This document shows positions 33,290-42,602 of a DNA stretch of 64,000 nt, one piece after another. The position numbers were made by a program, and so were the translations under genes. Origin of the DNA: a virus; the IMG/VR virus record IMGVR_UViG_3300046170_000446, positions 1-64,000 of that record; one strand, written 5' to 3'. Every line of letters starts with the position of its first letter. Position 1 is the stretch's first letter. A model generated the notes under the pieces. It saw only the letters and a program-made list of their open reading frames with translations, was not told where the DNA came from and ran no database searches.

Positions 33290-34975
33290 ATGAAAAATCA
33301 GCAGGACGCAGACGAGATTAGAAAGATCCCGAAGCGGGCGAGTGTCCATGTAGGTAAGCCTCAAAAGATCGTTAAGACGGCAATGCTGTCTAAAACGGCT
33401 TTCGGTGCGTCCTCGGTCGGCGGTTCTGCGATGGGGTCAGGCGGTAACTTCTACTCTCCTGAGCTATCTACAGACTTTCTTGAGTTACCTCAGTCATTAG
33501 ACGAACAGCGTAACTATTACCGCTTCTTCTATCGGAACGACCCGTTCGTAGGTCAAGCTATTGACCTCCACACCGAGCTCCCCTTATCTAAGCTAAGATT
33601 AGGTATGCCTAAGGCAGAGAACAGAGCTATTGCAGAGCAGGCACTCAACTTCTGTGTGCGCTGGGCTAAGCGCGTAGGACTCTTACACCGTATGATTGAA
33701 ATCGTACATGATTACCACTTGGTGGGTGAGGTCTTTACTTTCTGCGAAGACACTTCACCTGATATGCCTGAAGATATCACTTACGAGGTCAAACGCGAGC
33801 TAGATAAGAAGGGCAACCCTGTCGAGAAAAAGGTAAAGCGTGAAGACCACGTAGAGCGTGAGGTCGCGTGGCTAAAGAAAAACTATAAAGGGTGGACGGC
33901 TATACGCGTATTGCCACCTGAACAAATACACATGGAGTCGTTCCCTTTCACAGATCAGAAGCTCATACAGCTTATACCTGACTCTAAAACAAAAGATCTG
34001 ATCTCTAGAGCAGATATGGGCGACCCCTCGGCTAAAACCGTAGCTAAGACGATGCCTGAAGATGTGATCAAAGCGATCCGTAGCGGTGATAATATACCAC
34101 TCAACACTGACCCTGACGCAGGGAGCTTCGTCCACTATATGGCGAGGAAGAAATCTCAATATGAGCCGAGAGGTCACTCAATCTTAGAGCGGTGTATTCG
34201 CACGCTTGTATATAGAGACAAGCTACGACAGGCGCAAACCTCTATCGCCTCAAGGCACATGACTCCTATCAGGATTGTGTACGCTGAGGACATGGACGCA
34301 ACAGATGTTGAGGAGCTGAGAGATCAGATTGACCTCGCGCTCGCTGACCCTGATTACTCGATTGTGGCTAACTACCAAATCAACTGGGAAGAGATGGGTG
34401 CAGACTCACGTCTCCTCAATCTAGACGGAGAGTATGAACTGTCTAATCGGCAACTCTACGCAGGGTTAGGAGTGACCGAGGGCTTGTTGAGCGGTGAGTC
34501 TAGCCACAGCGGTGAGCGCATCTCCCTTGAGGTAATCAACACTCGTTATATGCTCCTCCGAGAGCTTCTACAGGATATGGTAGAAGAAAATATGCTGAAG
34601 CCGATGTGTCGTCGCATGGGCTTCATTGAGACTAGAGATGGTGAAGATCAAGTCATCTACCCAACCCTTAGCTTTACCCGCCTCGCGATTAGAGATAATC
34701 GAGACACTTTTGACGCGCTCTTTAATCTTTATCAGAAGGGCTCTCTTGATGTAGACGTAATCTTAGAGCTCCTAAACATCGACCCAGTGATGACGAGAGA
34801 GAAGCTCAAGAAAGACCTGTTCACTCTCCAAGACTCTACATTTAATGAGGTCTTGCGTAGCGTGTACGGGGATGCCGCTCGCGATGTGGCGGAAAACTCA
34901 GACGCGGCTCAACGGATTGCGGCAGAGCTGGGGCTCATCTATGAAAAGAAGGAAGAGGACACAAACCGCTTCTAA
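33290..34975 (+). CDS. Portal protein
   Basis: 561 aa. Called from order (directly after terminase) and typical portal features: QRNYYRFFYRNDPFVGQAID near the N-terminus, a clip/stem region with charged inserts, RGHSILERCIRTLVYRDKLR, the segment GVTEGLLSGESSHSGERISL, and RLAIRDNRDTFDALFNLYQK. Portals form a dodecameric ring at one capsid vertex, through which DNA passes. The N-terminal 45 residues are basic and low in structure. Confidence 0.88.
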   Translation: MKNQQDADEIRKIPKRASVHVGKPQKIVKTAMLSKTAFGASSVGGSAMGSGGNFYSPELSTDFLELPQSLDEQRNYYRFFYRNDPFVGQAIDLHTELPLSKLRLGMPKAENRAIAEQALNFCVRWAKRVGLLHRMIEIVHDYHLVGEVFTFCEDTSPDMPEDITYEVKRELDKKGNPVEKKVKREDHVEREVAWLKKNYKGWTAIRVLPPEQIHMESFPFTDQKLIQLIPDSKTKDLISRADMGDPSAKTVAKTMPEDVIKAIRSGDNIPLNTDPDAGSFVHYMARKKSQYEPRGHSILERCIRTLVYRDKLRQAQTSIASRHMTPIRIVYAEDMDATDVEELRDQIDLALADPDYSIVANYQINWEEMGADSRLLNLDGEYELSNRQLYAGLGVTEGLLSGESSHSGERISLEVINTRYMLLRELLQDMVEENMLKPMCRRMGFIETRDGEDQVIYPTLSFTRLAIRDNRDTFDALFNLYQKGSLDVDVILELLNIDPVMTREKLKKDLFTLQDSTFNEVLRSVYGDAARDVAENSDAAQRIAAELGLIYEKKEEDTNRF

Positions 34976-34993
34976 CATGATTGACATAAGATT

Positions 34994-35057
34994 AAACCCT
35001 TTCTAAGATTAGTGTCGGCATTTGCCACTACACACATACACAACACAGAAAGGGTTT
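34994..35057 (+). promoter_or_regulatory. 11-bp perfect inverted repeat over ribosome site
   Basis: AAACCCTTTCT (34994-35004) is the exact complement of AGAAAGGGTTT (35047-35057). The downstream arm holds the AAAGGG ribosome site for ATG 35063. The 42-nt loop ends with CACTACACACATACACAACAC, similar to ACAC-rich stretches downstream of the TATAAA-like boxes elsewhere. Two TAAGATTA words (34987 and 35003) flank the left arm. Confidence 0.6.
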
Positions 35058-35062
35058 GACTC

Positions 35063-35380
35063 ATGTCAAAACTCAAAGGTGATCTTTTAAAGTCTACATC
35101 AGGTAGGACTCCATACGAGGTTCGTCTCGAAGTTCTCCGCTTGGCTCAACACATTGCCGAAGATAAAGCTGAACGGCAGTTACAATACCTCCACACGCAA
35201 AACGACATCGCCCATAACTTTCTTCACCGAGACTATGAAGAGGGAGTTACGAGTGACAGAGCACAAGAGCTTGTCCAAACAGCTAAGGCGAACATTGACC
35301 AAATGTCTATGCCACAAATGGGCGTCGAAGAAGTCTTGAAAATCGCCAAGAAACTGAATAAGTTTATCTCAGAGGGATGA
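35063..35380 (+). CDS. Small unknown virion-region protein
   Basis: 105 aa, helical and charged: RTPYEVRLEVLRLAQHIAED, RQLQYLHTQNDIAHNFLHRD, then QELVQTAKANIDQMSMPQMG and a final helix. Stands alone between two SD-covering inverted repeats, so it may have its own expression time. Short scaffold-like proteins in this position are known in other phages, but no homology can be claimed. Confidence 0.7.
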   Translation: MSKLKGDLLKSTSGRTPYEVRLEVLRLAQHIAEDKAERQLQYLHTQNDIAHNFLHRDYEEGVTSDRAQELVQTAKANIDQMSMPQMGVEEVLKIAKKLNKFISEG

Positions 35381-35395
35381 ACATTAGAGGGTGAT

Positions 35396-35451
35396 CTCTC
35401 CTGCTCGCTTAACCTTGTATAAAATACACAGAGGTAAAGTGAGCAGGAGAG
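35396..35451 (+). promoter_or_regulatory. TATAAAAT promoter inside SD-covering inverted repeat
   Basis: CTCTCCTGCTCGCTT (35396-35410) pairs with AAGTGAGCAGGAGAG (35437-35451) at 14 of 15 positions. The loop contains TTGTATAAAATACACAG with TATAAAAT at 35418-35425, and the downstream arm is the AGGAGAG ribosome site, 9 bases before ATG 35461. Same architecture as at 10282-10333. Confidence 0.65.
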
Positions 35452-35460
35452 TATTATCTT

Positions 35461-37239
35461 ATGAAGCCATACGAGTTTACAGGGGAACTCTACCCCATAA
35501 TGTCTCCCAAGTTTAATCTCAGAGAGATATGTAAGCAGATCGTCTTATTAGAAGACCACCTCAATCAAGTTAAGAAGAGGTGTCCTGACTGCATAAGAAA
35601 ACACCTCCTCACGATAGAAGGGCTCTTTGAAGAGGCGATCAGTTTAGATACTGAGGGTACACTCGCTAAGCAGATAGAGCGAGCGCCTGATTACTTTAGA
35701 TACCTACAAGAGCGTTGGGTGGACGGGGCTGACGAGCGCAAGATTGCTCAAGCGATCCGTAAGATTAGGAAAGGGCTCTCCCCCCTATGCTTCGACATGA
35801 GGAAGACAGCCAGCTCATACGAGCCCCCTCTCAATCAAGTCTTACTCAAGCAAGCGAGCAGAAACCTGGAGAGGTTTGTAGGCGCTAGCCCTTCAAGAGT
35901 CGCTCTCAGGTTTATCGTAGCGTCTAAGACAGAAGCCGAGAAAGAGGACAAAGAAATCGGCACGAAGGTTCGTAAAGAGCCCCGTAAGCTCCCTCCTCAC
36001 GTAGGCACACGTAGCAAGTACATTGGTAAAGACGTAGACTCTCGCGACCCTGACATGGAAGGAGTAGGCAAGAGTGAAGGAGGTGACCCTGACCTTTTCC
36101 GCAAAAGAAAAGCAGGGCAGAGACGTAAAAAAAAGATAATCACTCGCTTCCCCAACCAATTCTATAAAGACTTAGCTGACGTTAAGGTTAAAAACCCTAA
36201 TACTAAGCGCGAAGTGCTCTTATCTTCCCTTAAGCCTAAAGAGGATGCTAAACATCAAAAGATTGTCCAGCGATATTACGAGAAGTGGAAAGCTGAGAGG
36301 AAAAAGAAGAAGCGAGAGACTAACGTAGACCTCTCTAGAGGTATAGGTGTGGCTTTTGGTGATGTCAGGGCTATGTCTAAAGAGAACAGAGAGAAAGCCT
36401 ACGACAACGCGCACGACTTATTTGTAAAGAAGAAAAGCACTACAGGCGGGGCGCTGATGAAGAAGGTTGCTCTCTTAGGAGTAGCTCAGATTGTAGAGGG
36501 CGACAAAGAGACAGAGTTTACAGTCGCAGACGGTGCGATTAAGAGGCTCATCGCTAATGCAGAGAAAAAGGGCAAAACGCGAAGAGAGAGAGGGCTCGCT
36601 GTTAAGCAAGCAACACAGCTCTATACGAACCCTTTATCAGAAGAGTCCCGCCAGGCGATGATTGCGAGTATGGACGGGATGTCTATAAGCGAGATTACAG
36701 GGCTGACAGACTCAAAAGCCGTAGGCGACATTGAGGATATGATAAAGGATTTCGACCAAGAAGACCCTTACGGTCGGAATAATCTTAAGCTCACTAATGA
36801 GCAAAGGAAGATTAATAAGAAAGACCATGAAGACGCTCGCAACAGGATGATTGACATTCTGAAGAAAGCCGCCGCCTCAGGGATGCTCGAAGAGTGTTTA
36901 AAGGTTTACAATGAGATGGAAAAAATCATGCAGGGGAAGAAGACTACTGGAAAGGGAAGCACTAAGTCGAAGTCTCAAAGCTCCTCTCCGTCTTCGAGTA
37001 AACCAGCAAAGTCTAAAAGTAAAACTTTAACGAAGTCTAAGATTAAGCCTCTAACAAGGTCGCAACTTAAAGACTTTAAGAGTATACAATTGAAGATGCT
37101 TGAGGAGCTCAAAGAAAAAGCAACATGGCTATCTTCTGAGCAAAGACGAGCTTTAAACAAGGCTCTTCGTGAAAGAGAGCCGAAACTCTTTTACGACTCA
37201 CACCCAAGCGCCGAAGAGGTATTAGCAGAGAGAAAATGA
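35461..37239 (+). CDS. Virion-associated protein with CPDC N-terminal domain
   Basis: 592 aa. The N-terminal 115 residues hold KFNLREICKQIVLLEDHLNQ and RCPDCIRKHLLTIEGLFEEA, a domain with CxxC and His that I think recurs in proteins of large phages. A KAS/KTAS-rich helical stretch follows (LLKQASRNLERFVGASPSRV), then a charged middle with RKRKAGQRRKKK, a helical domain from about 290 to 480, and a Ser/Lys-rich linker before a final helix. Cleavage by the prohead protease after the N-terminal part is possible. Function unknown. Confidence 0.78.
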   Translation: MKPYEFTGELYPIMSPKFNLREICKQIVLLEDHLNQVKKRCPDCIRKHLLTIEGLFEEAISLDTEGTLAKQIERAPDYFRYLQERWVDGADERKIAQAIRKIRKGLSPLCFDMRKTASSYEPPLNQVLLKQASRNLERFVGASPSRVALRFIVASKTEAEKEDKEIGTKVRKEPRKLPPHVGTRSKYIGKDVDSRDPDMEGVGKSEGGDPDLFRKRKAGQRRKKKIITRFPNQFYKDLADVKVKNPNTKREVLLSSLKPKEDAKHQKIVQRYYEKWKAERKKKKRETNVDLSRGIGVAFGDVRAMSKENREKAYDNAHDLFVKKKSTTGGALMKKVALLGVAQIVEGDKETEFTVADGAIKRLIANAEKKGKTRRERGLAVKQATQLYTNPLSEESRQAMIASMDGMSISEITGLTDSKAVGDIEDMIKDFDQEDPYGRNNLKLTNEQRKINKKDHEDARNRMIDILKKAAASGMLEECLKVYNEMEKIMQGKKTTGKGSTKSKSQSSSPSSSKPAKSKSKTLTKSKIKPLTRSQLKDFKSIQLKMLEELKEKATWLSSEQRRALNKALREREPKLFYDSHPSAEEVLAERK

Positions 37240-37304
37240 AGTCTCGTTTTATCTTCTATTAAAGCCCCTTTTAGTAAAACACCATTCCCACAGGAGTAAT
37301 CCCT

Positions 37305-38165
37305 ATGTCTAGGATCATCACCGCGTCACAAAGAAACAAGATCGCATCGACTCTCGACCACATTGCAGAGATTTTCGAGAAGAGTGCTTCTCAGCTCGGC
37401 ATCCCTCAGAGCGTTGGTACTGATTTCGCTTACCGTTGCGACCTCCTCTCAGACGCTATTGAGAAGAACGCAAGCAAGAACACCACCATGACTGAAGCAC
37501 GTAGATTTGACCCTTCACAGGTCGGTCAGCGCACTCAAGGCCCTCTTCGCATGGACGACGAGGACACTTACCTCAGCAATGAGTTTACAGGTGAGGAGTT
37601 CTCAGCTCTCTCAGACATGATTGAGCATGGTCACAACTTCCATGAGGTTTCTCTCCTTGAGGGTGAGACTGAGGAAGAGGATAACTTCCTCGTAGACGAG
37701 AAAGCACTCTCTAAGATGGCTTTTGATCTCTTTGCCTCTGACGAAGACGAAGAGGATGAGGATGAGGACGAAGAGGATGAGGGCGAGGATGAGGACGAGG
37801 ACGAAGAGGATGAGGGCGAGGATGAGGACGAGGATGAGGACGAGGATGAGGATGAGGACGAGAAGACTCAAAAGAAAGCTCGCCTGATCCTCGCGGCACT
37901 TAATCTTATCGCCTCTGAAGAGGACGACGAAGATGAGGACGAGGATGAGGACGACGAAGATGAAGACGACGAGGATGAAGACGACGAGGATGAAGACGAC
38001 GATGGTAAATCTGCCGTCCAGCACCTCAAGCCTGCTCACCGCCGAAAGCTCAGCCAGTCTGCGAAGAAAGCTCACAGAAGCACTCGTAAGAAGCAAACAC
38101 AGTCTACGCGCACTCAGCAGAACAAAGCCCGTAAGCGTTCACGCTCTCGCGGAGCAAACGTCTAA
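37305..38165 (+). CDS. Protein with poly-(Asp/Glu) core and basic tail
   Basis: 286 aa. ATG with AGGAG upstream. Helical N-terminus (SQRNKIASTLDHIAEIFEKS), then two acidic blocks built of DED/EEDEG-type units (about residues 146-185 and 206-233) split by KKARLILAALNLIAS. The end is strongly basic (HRRKLSQSAKKAHRSTRKK). A charge-separated protein near portal and protease suits a scaffold or core protein that is degraded or expelled during maturation. That role is inferred from composition and location only. Confidence 0.75.
   Translation: MSRIITASQRNKIASTLDHIAEIFEKSASQLGIPQSVGTDFAYRCDLLSDAIEKNASKNTTMTEARRFDPSQVGQRTQGPLRMDDEDTYLSNEFTGEEFSALSDMIEHGHNFHEVSLLEGETEEEDNFLVDEKALSKMAFDLFASDEDEEDEDEDEEDEGEDEDEDEEDEGEDEDEDEDEDEDEDEKTQKKARLILAALNLIASEEDDEDEDEDEDDEDEDDEDEDDEDEDDDGKSAVQHLKPAHRRKLSQSAKKAHRSTRKKQTQSTRTQQNKARKRSRSRGANV
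37741..38001 (+). repeat. Low-complexity GA-rich coding repeat
   Basis: Two runs of GAGGAT/GAGGAC/GACGAA-type units on the plus strand code for Asp/Glu tracts, separated by about 60 bp of normal sequence. Nearly all-purine strand; likely prone to slippage, so length may vary among relatives. Confidence 0.85.
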
Positions 38166-38188
38166 TATTAAGGCGCTAAGGTAAGATT

Positions 38189-38512
38189 ATGAGAAAGCAC
38201 AGCCACTATACAAACTATCAGCAGTCTGCTCTCCGCTTCTCAGTAGGAGATACCGTCAGACCCAGCGTTAACGGTATATCAGACAACGCTATATACGGTG
38301 AGGTAGTTGCTGTCTTTCCCGCTATCGGTATGGTTGACGTACAGTATACAGAAGGTGTGAAAAGACACCCTGTAGAAGACGTAGCACATACTGATAAGAG
38401 GCCACTCGGATTAGATGACACCCCCGCTGGCGGTCAAGGTGTCTCTTTACCGAACAGCTCATTAGTAAGAAAAGTGGCTTCTCGATATTTGCGTATACTC
38501 GCTGAGAAGTAA
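38189..38512 (+). CDS. Small SH3/KOW-like virion-region protein
   Basis: 107 aa. SVGDTVRPSVNGISD and AIYGEVVAVFPAIGMVDVQY then GVKRHPVEDV give a small beta barrel of KOW/SH3 type. A Gly/Pro linker leads to SLVRKVASRYLRILAEK, the KVA-RYL helix shared by many proteins here. It precedes the protease and may be a head-completion or assembly factor. Confidence 0.7.
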   Translation: MRKHSHYTNYQQSALRFSVGDTVRPSVNGISDNAIYGEVVAVFPAIGMVDVQYTEGVKRHPVEDVAHTDKRPLGLDDTPAGGQGVSLPNSSLVRKVASRYLRILAEK

Positions 38513-38527
38513 GAGGCGGTAATAGAT

Positions 38528-40063
38528 ATGGCATTTCTTAAATACGCACGCGCTCAGATTGTGAAGCCCCACGTTGAGGGCTTACATTGGCGTAAGGTTA
38601 TTACTGCCTCTGATAGAGGTATGAGGAATGTCACGGAGCAGGCTTCCAAAGTTTTGGGAGAGTCCTTCGACCCCTCAAAATATCTACTTACGCACGCCAC
38701 TATTATGGCGAGTGTTCAAGTAGAAGAAGTCCCTAACGCAGACCTGGGTAAGATTACCCACGAAGGTAAAACAATACACCGCAAGTATAGTGATTACCGC
38801 ATCTCTGCTGACACGGACAAATATATCAATAACAACTTAGACGCGTGGTCTAAGGAAGCCCTGCTTAAGTCTTACAAGACCTTTATCGGCGCACACAACT
38901 TTGTGGAGCACGTTCAAATAGAGGACTTGAGTAAGGGGCGCATTATAGATGCTGTGCCGAGAGATATCGGAGACAGCATTTATATTGATATTCTTGTCGC
39001 TACCAACCGCAAACATAAAGACCTCATCGAGTCAATAGAGTCAGGTAAGATGTCAGGTATGAGCATGGGTTGCTCAGTTGATTTTACGATATGTTCTTAC
39101 TGCGGTAATGTTGCCTCTGATGAGACTCAGATGTGTGAGCACATCAAGTATCAAAAGGGGAACGTCTTTTACGATGAGAAGGGCGGTCAGCACCGTATAG
39201 CTGAACTATGTGGACACAAGACGATTGACCCTACAGGAGCGGTTAACTTTGTAGAGGCTTCATGGGTTGCTGTCCCTGCTTTTAGAGGAGCGGTTGCTCG
39301 TAATATATTGTCATGGAGTAAAGAAGAAGAGACAGCGCCTCTAAACGCTGTACCTGAGGAATGGGGGGGCGAGGCTACTGATAGTAAGCCAGTGCTCTCT
39401 AGCCTCCCTACAGGAGAAGATACTCCACTCTTAGCAAAGGTAGCCTTCTTAAAAGAGGCTGGTCTTTGGGATGATGTTGAAGACGCGCTCGAAGAAGAAG
39501 AAGAGTCAGAAGACGGCGAAGACTCTGACGATAGCGACGGAGAGTCAGAAGACGGCGAAGACTCTGACGATAGCGACGGAGAGTCCTCTGATAAAAAGAA
39601 GGGTAAGAAAAACAAGAAGGAAGACCCTACTAAGAAACTCAAAGACCTAGAGAATGATGTCTACGATGAGGTTGTCGGTCGAGTTAAAAACCGCATTAAG
39701 ATCGACCTTAATAAAATGGAGACACCTAAAGGATTAGGCCCTGAAGACAGCACTACCCATATGAATGATACGATCATTAAAGAAGGTAGTGTAAGCAAGC
39801 TCGCCTACGTATCAGCAGTTGAGATGATCAGTAAAACAGCTTCCGACAATCGAGAGATGGTGAGTCTCTTAGAAGATTACAATAAAAAAGTTGGGGTTAA
39901 TATTGAACAATCTCTCTATATGACCGCCTTAAAATTAGGCTCAGATACTAACTATGAGTCGTTAGGCGCTTTTCACAAGTCAGCTTCCTTTTTTCTTGGG
40001 ACTGACCCTAGCCCAACACAGTTAAGAGTCCTTATACGGCTCAGCAAACTACTCAGACATTAA
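38528..40063 (+). CDS. Prohead protease with zinc-finger insert and acidic tail
   Basis: 511 aa. Just upstream of the capsid genes. KTFIGAHNFVEHVQ (His 123/128) and SGKMSGMSMGCSVDFTIC (Ser 176/179) are arranged like the His and Ser of herpes-type assembly proteases found in phages. An insert with C189-x2-C192 and C203-x-H205 looks like a zinc site. EASWVAVPAFRGAVARNI closes the protease domain. The rest has a repeated ESEDGEDSDDSDG block and a helical C-terminus, so protease and scaffold-like part may be fused. The catalytic assignment is by pattern only. Confidence 0.72.
   Translation: MAFLKYARAQIVKPHVEGLHWRKVITASDRGMRNVTEQASKVLGESFDPSKYLLTHATIMASVQVEEVPNADLGKITHEGKTIHRKYSDYRISADTDKYINNNLDAWSKEALLKSYKTFIGAHNFVEHVQIEDLSKGRIIDAVPRDIGDSIYIDILVATNRKHKDLIESIESGKMSGMSMGCSVDFTICSYCGNVASDETQMCEHIKYQKGNVFYDEKGGQHRIAELCGHKTIDPTGAVNFVEASWVAVPAFRGAVARNILSWSKEEETAPLNAVPEEWGGEATDSKPVLSSLPTGEDTPLLAKVAFLKEAGLWDDVEDALEEEEESEDGEDSDDSDGESEDGEDSDDSDGESSDKKKGKKNKKEDPTKKLKDLENDVYDEVVGRVKNRIKIDLNKMETPKGLGPEDSTTHMNDTIIKEGSVSKLAYVSAVEMISKTASDNREMVSLLEDYNKKVGVNIEQSLYMTALKLGSDTNYESLGAFHKSASFFLGTDPSPTQLRVLIRLSKLLRH
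39503..39580 (+). repeat. 39-bp perfect tandem duplication
   Basis: The unit starting GAGTCAGAAGACGGCGAAGA is present twice (39503-39541 and 39542-39580) without mismatch, coding ESEDGEDSDDSDG twice within the acidic linker of the protease-like gene. It continues partly into a third copy. Confidence 0.88.
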
Positions 40064-40075
40064 GGAGACACTAAT

Positions 40076-41710
40076 ATGTCTAGGAACCGATTGACTTGGC
40101 GAAGTGCTTCAGCACACCCTGCCACTCCTTGGGAGGGTCACACCCACCCTGCATCTTACGAAGACCCTGTAGAGGATGCTTACGGGATCGACTCTGACTT
40201 TGGCGCAGAGGTAACCGAAGGCCCTTACAGCAACGGTATGCCTCCTGCTTCACAGGGTTGGGTTTCTGACCACCCTGCGTCACGTCGCCACCTTGAGCGT
40301 AAGGCTTCGCGCTGTATTCAAATCGCACAATCAATGCTCGGTAAGACTGCAAGCGCCCTTGAGATTGAAGACCAAGCTCTCGCACTTATGGACTTGAGCG
40401 ACGGTGAGGTTAACCGTACTCTGTCTCGCGTAGCTTCTTCTTTCATGGTCGCTGAGGACATGGAGGATGACGTTGAGGCTGGAATGTTCGCTGAGGACAT
40501 GGAGGCTCACGATCTCTTCGACGCGTATGACGTTGAGGGAAACGGCATGATTAGCCGTAACGAGTTTGGTGGCTCTGATGATGTCTTCGACGCAATCGAC
40601 CTCGATAATGACGAGATGCTCTCACCTTACGAGGTAAGCCAAGGTCTTGGTCAAGGTTTCTCAAGAGAAGACGACCTCTCTAACGTAGAGAATGAGCTCG
40701 ACTACCTTGAGGATGAGGTCGAGGCTCTTGAGGATGAGCTCGGTATTACTGCGGAAGATATCGAAGCTGACCGCAAATGGGGTATGAAAGGCCCTCGCGG
40801 TAAGTACAAAGGTGGCAAAGGCTACTTCTCCGCTCCTAAAGCTCGCAAAGGCATTAAGCAACCTCTTAAGCCTTGGGTTCGCGGTGGCGCAAACAAAGCT
40901 ATGAAGCAGTACAACCGCCAATACGGTGCTACCTACCTTGATGATAGCGGTCAGCGTAAGACTAAGGGTCGTAAGAAGCTCAGAAGAAACAAGAAGGCTT
41001 CTGAAGAGCTGGCTACTTACATGGATCTTCCTCAGAACCACGCGCACGCTTTCTACTCAGACGATGAGTCTAACAACTTCGAGATAACCGCAAGTGATAT
41101 CGAGGCTGAGCTCGCTTCTATCGCAGACGAGATCGAGGCTTGTGAAGCAGAGATGCAAATGGCAAACGAGATTGAGGCTTGCGGTATGTATGCTGAGGAC
41201 ACTGAGGCTATGCACACGGCTGAGGACATCGAGGCTGACCTTTTCGCTGAGGATGTTGATGCTATGCACTGCGCTGACGACGACGACGACGACGACAGCG
41301 ACGTTGAGGCTATGCTCGCAGAGATGCTTGCTGAGCTAGACGGAGACACTGAGGCTTGTACTGCTGAGGATACTGAGGCTATGCAGATGGCTGAGGACAC
41401 CGACCTTAACGCATCTCTTGAGCCCCACGCAGATGACAACATGGGACTCAACGCTGGCGATATGGAAGCTGACGAAACTCTCGCGGCTCTCTTCAAAGCG
41501 GCATCTGACGATGATGACGAAGACGAAGACGAGACTCAAGACGAGGACGAGTCTGAGGGTACTTCTAAGAAAGCATCTCTCAAGCCACAAGGTCGCAAGT
41601 CTAGCGAGGGCGTTAAGTCACTCGGCGCGATCAACAAAGAGGCTTCAAGCGAGGTTAATGATCTCGCTAAACTTTGGGAGTCTGCACCTGACGTAAAGGC
41701 TTTCTTCTGA
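40076..41710 (+). CDS. Acidic protein with paired EF-hands and AED-EA repeats
   Basis: 544 aa. Residues about 151-162 (DVEGNGMISRNE) and 174-185 (DLDNDEMLSPYE) form two EF-hand loops with the expected acidic positions, 23 residues apart. Around them and in the C-terminal half, units like FAEDMEA, TAEDIEA, YAEDTEA and AEDTEAM recur at least eight times. A basic section (about 235-305) separates them. The gene lies between protease and capsid and is followed by a strong terminator. Scaffold or internal core protein is a reasonable inference; calcium binding needs testing. Confidence 0.78.
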   Translation: MSRNRLTWRSASAHPATPWEGHTHPASYEDPVEDAYGIDSDFGAEVTEGPYSNGMPPASQGWVSDHPASRRHLERKASRCIQIAQSMLGKTASALEIEDQALALMDLSDGEVNRTLSRVASSFMVAEDMEDDVEAGMFAEDMEAHDLFDAYDVEGNGMISRNEFGGSDDVFDAIDLDNDEMLSPYEVSQGLGQGFSREDDLSNVENELDYLEDEVEALEDELGITAEDIEADRKWGMKGPRGKYKGGKGYFSAPKARKGIKQPLKPWVRGGANKAMKQYNRQYGATYLDDSGQRKTKGRKKLRRNKKASEELATYMDLPQNHAHAFYSDDESNNFEITASDIEAELASIADEIEACEAEMQMANEIEACGMYAEDTEAMHTAEDIEADLFAEDVDAMHCADDDDDDDSDVEAMLAEMLAELDGDTEACTAEDTEAMQMAEDTDLNASLEPHADDNMGLNAGDMEADETLAALFKAASDDDDEDEDETQDEDESEGTSKKASLKPQGRKSSEGVKSLGAINKEASSEVNDLAKLWESAPDVKAFF

Positions 41711-41755
41711 GATTAGCCTGACAGTGCGCACCTAACCTTATAACGGTTAGGCTCG

Positions 41756-41806
41756 AAAAAAGGTGAGGGCTCAGGGACTTAGTTTCCCTGAGCCCTCACC
41801 TTTTTT
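41756..41806 (+). terminator. Strong intrinsic terminator
   Basis: A 22-bp perfect stem: AAAAAAGGTGAGGGCTCAGG... (41756-41777) against its complement at 41785-41806, loop CTTAGTT, ending in six T. It closes the operon before the capsid genes. A smaller CTAACC/GGTTAG hairpin lies just upstream at 41732-41750. Confidence 0.93.
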
Positions 41807-41915
41807 CAATAACTGATAAATACTCTGACCTAATATTAACGAGTATTACTCACAGAGCTTATTTCACATTACACTTGCTCTCTGAACAGGGAGTATCAGC
41901 GAAAGGTTTAATCCT

Positions 41916-42587
41916 ATGGCTATGCTTGGACAGGCAAGTGGTGGTTTCACAGAGTCTTCATCTTCATTGCGTCTTCTTCACGTCGGTGTCCGTAACACCG
42001 TCGGTGTTTTGACTGATGATGCGTTTACTCAGACGAACCCACCCGTCGTTAGTACCGCAGGTACTGTCTCAGATAACGTCCCCACCACCGTACTTGGTGT
42101 TCTTGGTGGCTCAGTTGCTTTCTCACGTCCTGACGCAGGTTCAAACTTCGTCGGTGGCAACGTAGAAGGTCTTGCTGTCGCTACTCAAGAGACTTTTGTA
42201 CGTCCTCTTGGTGTCTTTCTTAACAACGCGAATGGTCGCCCATTCGAGAACCTTCCTGCTCAGGCGAGCGGTAAAGGCCCTTACGTTTCTGCGCAGGGTA
42301 CTTACGCAAACTCTCTCTTTGAGACTCAGGCTCTCGACACTGACGGTGCGAACGTCGCTCAAGGCGCTGACCTCACCTACACCGTAGGTGCAGAGCTCAT
42401 CGCTTCTCGTAACGGCTACCTCATGCCTCGTAACACCATCGACTCAGCAGGCGCTGTCGCATCTATCGACATCGCGGCTATTTCGGCTGAGGTTGAGCAT
42501 GGTCGTACTGCTTCTACCACCATCGGTATCCTTAAGATGCCTGCTGACTCGACTCAAAACGAGTTGGTCTACGACCAGCGCATTTAA
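41916..42587 (+). CDS. Probable capsid decoration or minor capsid protein
   Basis: 223 aa, Gly/Ala/Thr/Val-rich and beta-predicted, with few charges: MAMLGQASGGFTESSSSLRL, GVRNTVGVLTDDAFTQTN, AELIASRNGYLMPRNTID. It shares an operon with the major capsid protein (15 bp upstream of it) and begins right after a strong terminator and an AT-rich leader with AATACTC/GAGTATT inverted repeat at 41820-41848. Codon use is visibly biased to highly expressed forms, as for the capsid gene. Called from position and composition. Confidence 0.65.
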   Translation: MAMLGQASGGFTESSSSLRLLHVGVRNTVGVLTDDAFTQTNPPVVSTAGTVSDNVPTTVLGVLGGSVAFSRPDAGSNFVGGNVEGLAVATQETFVRPLGVFLNNANGRPFENLPAQASGKGPYVSAQGTYANSLFETQALDTDGANVAQGADLTYTVGAELIASRNGYLMPRNTIDSAGAVASIDIAAISAEVEHGRTASTTIGILKMPADSTQNELVYDQRI

Positions 42588-42602
42588 TAGGAGGACAGTA
42601 AC

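Noticed and set aside
37611-38096. Minus-strand frame of Val/Leu/Ile repeats
   Set aside because: Reverse of the GA-rich Asp/Glu coding repeat; apparent membrane helices are an artefact.
41053-41496. Minus-strand Ser/Ala-rich frames
   Set aside because: Antisense of the AED-EA repeat gene; composition follows from the repeat.
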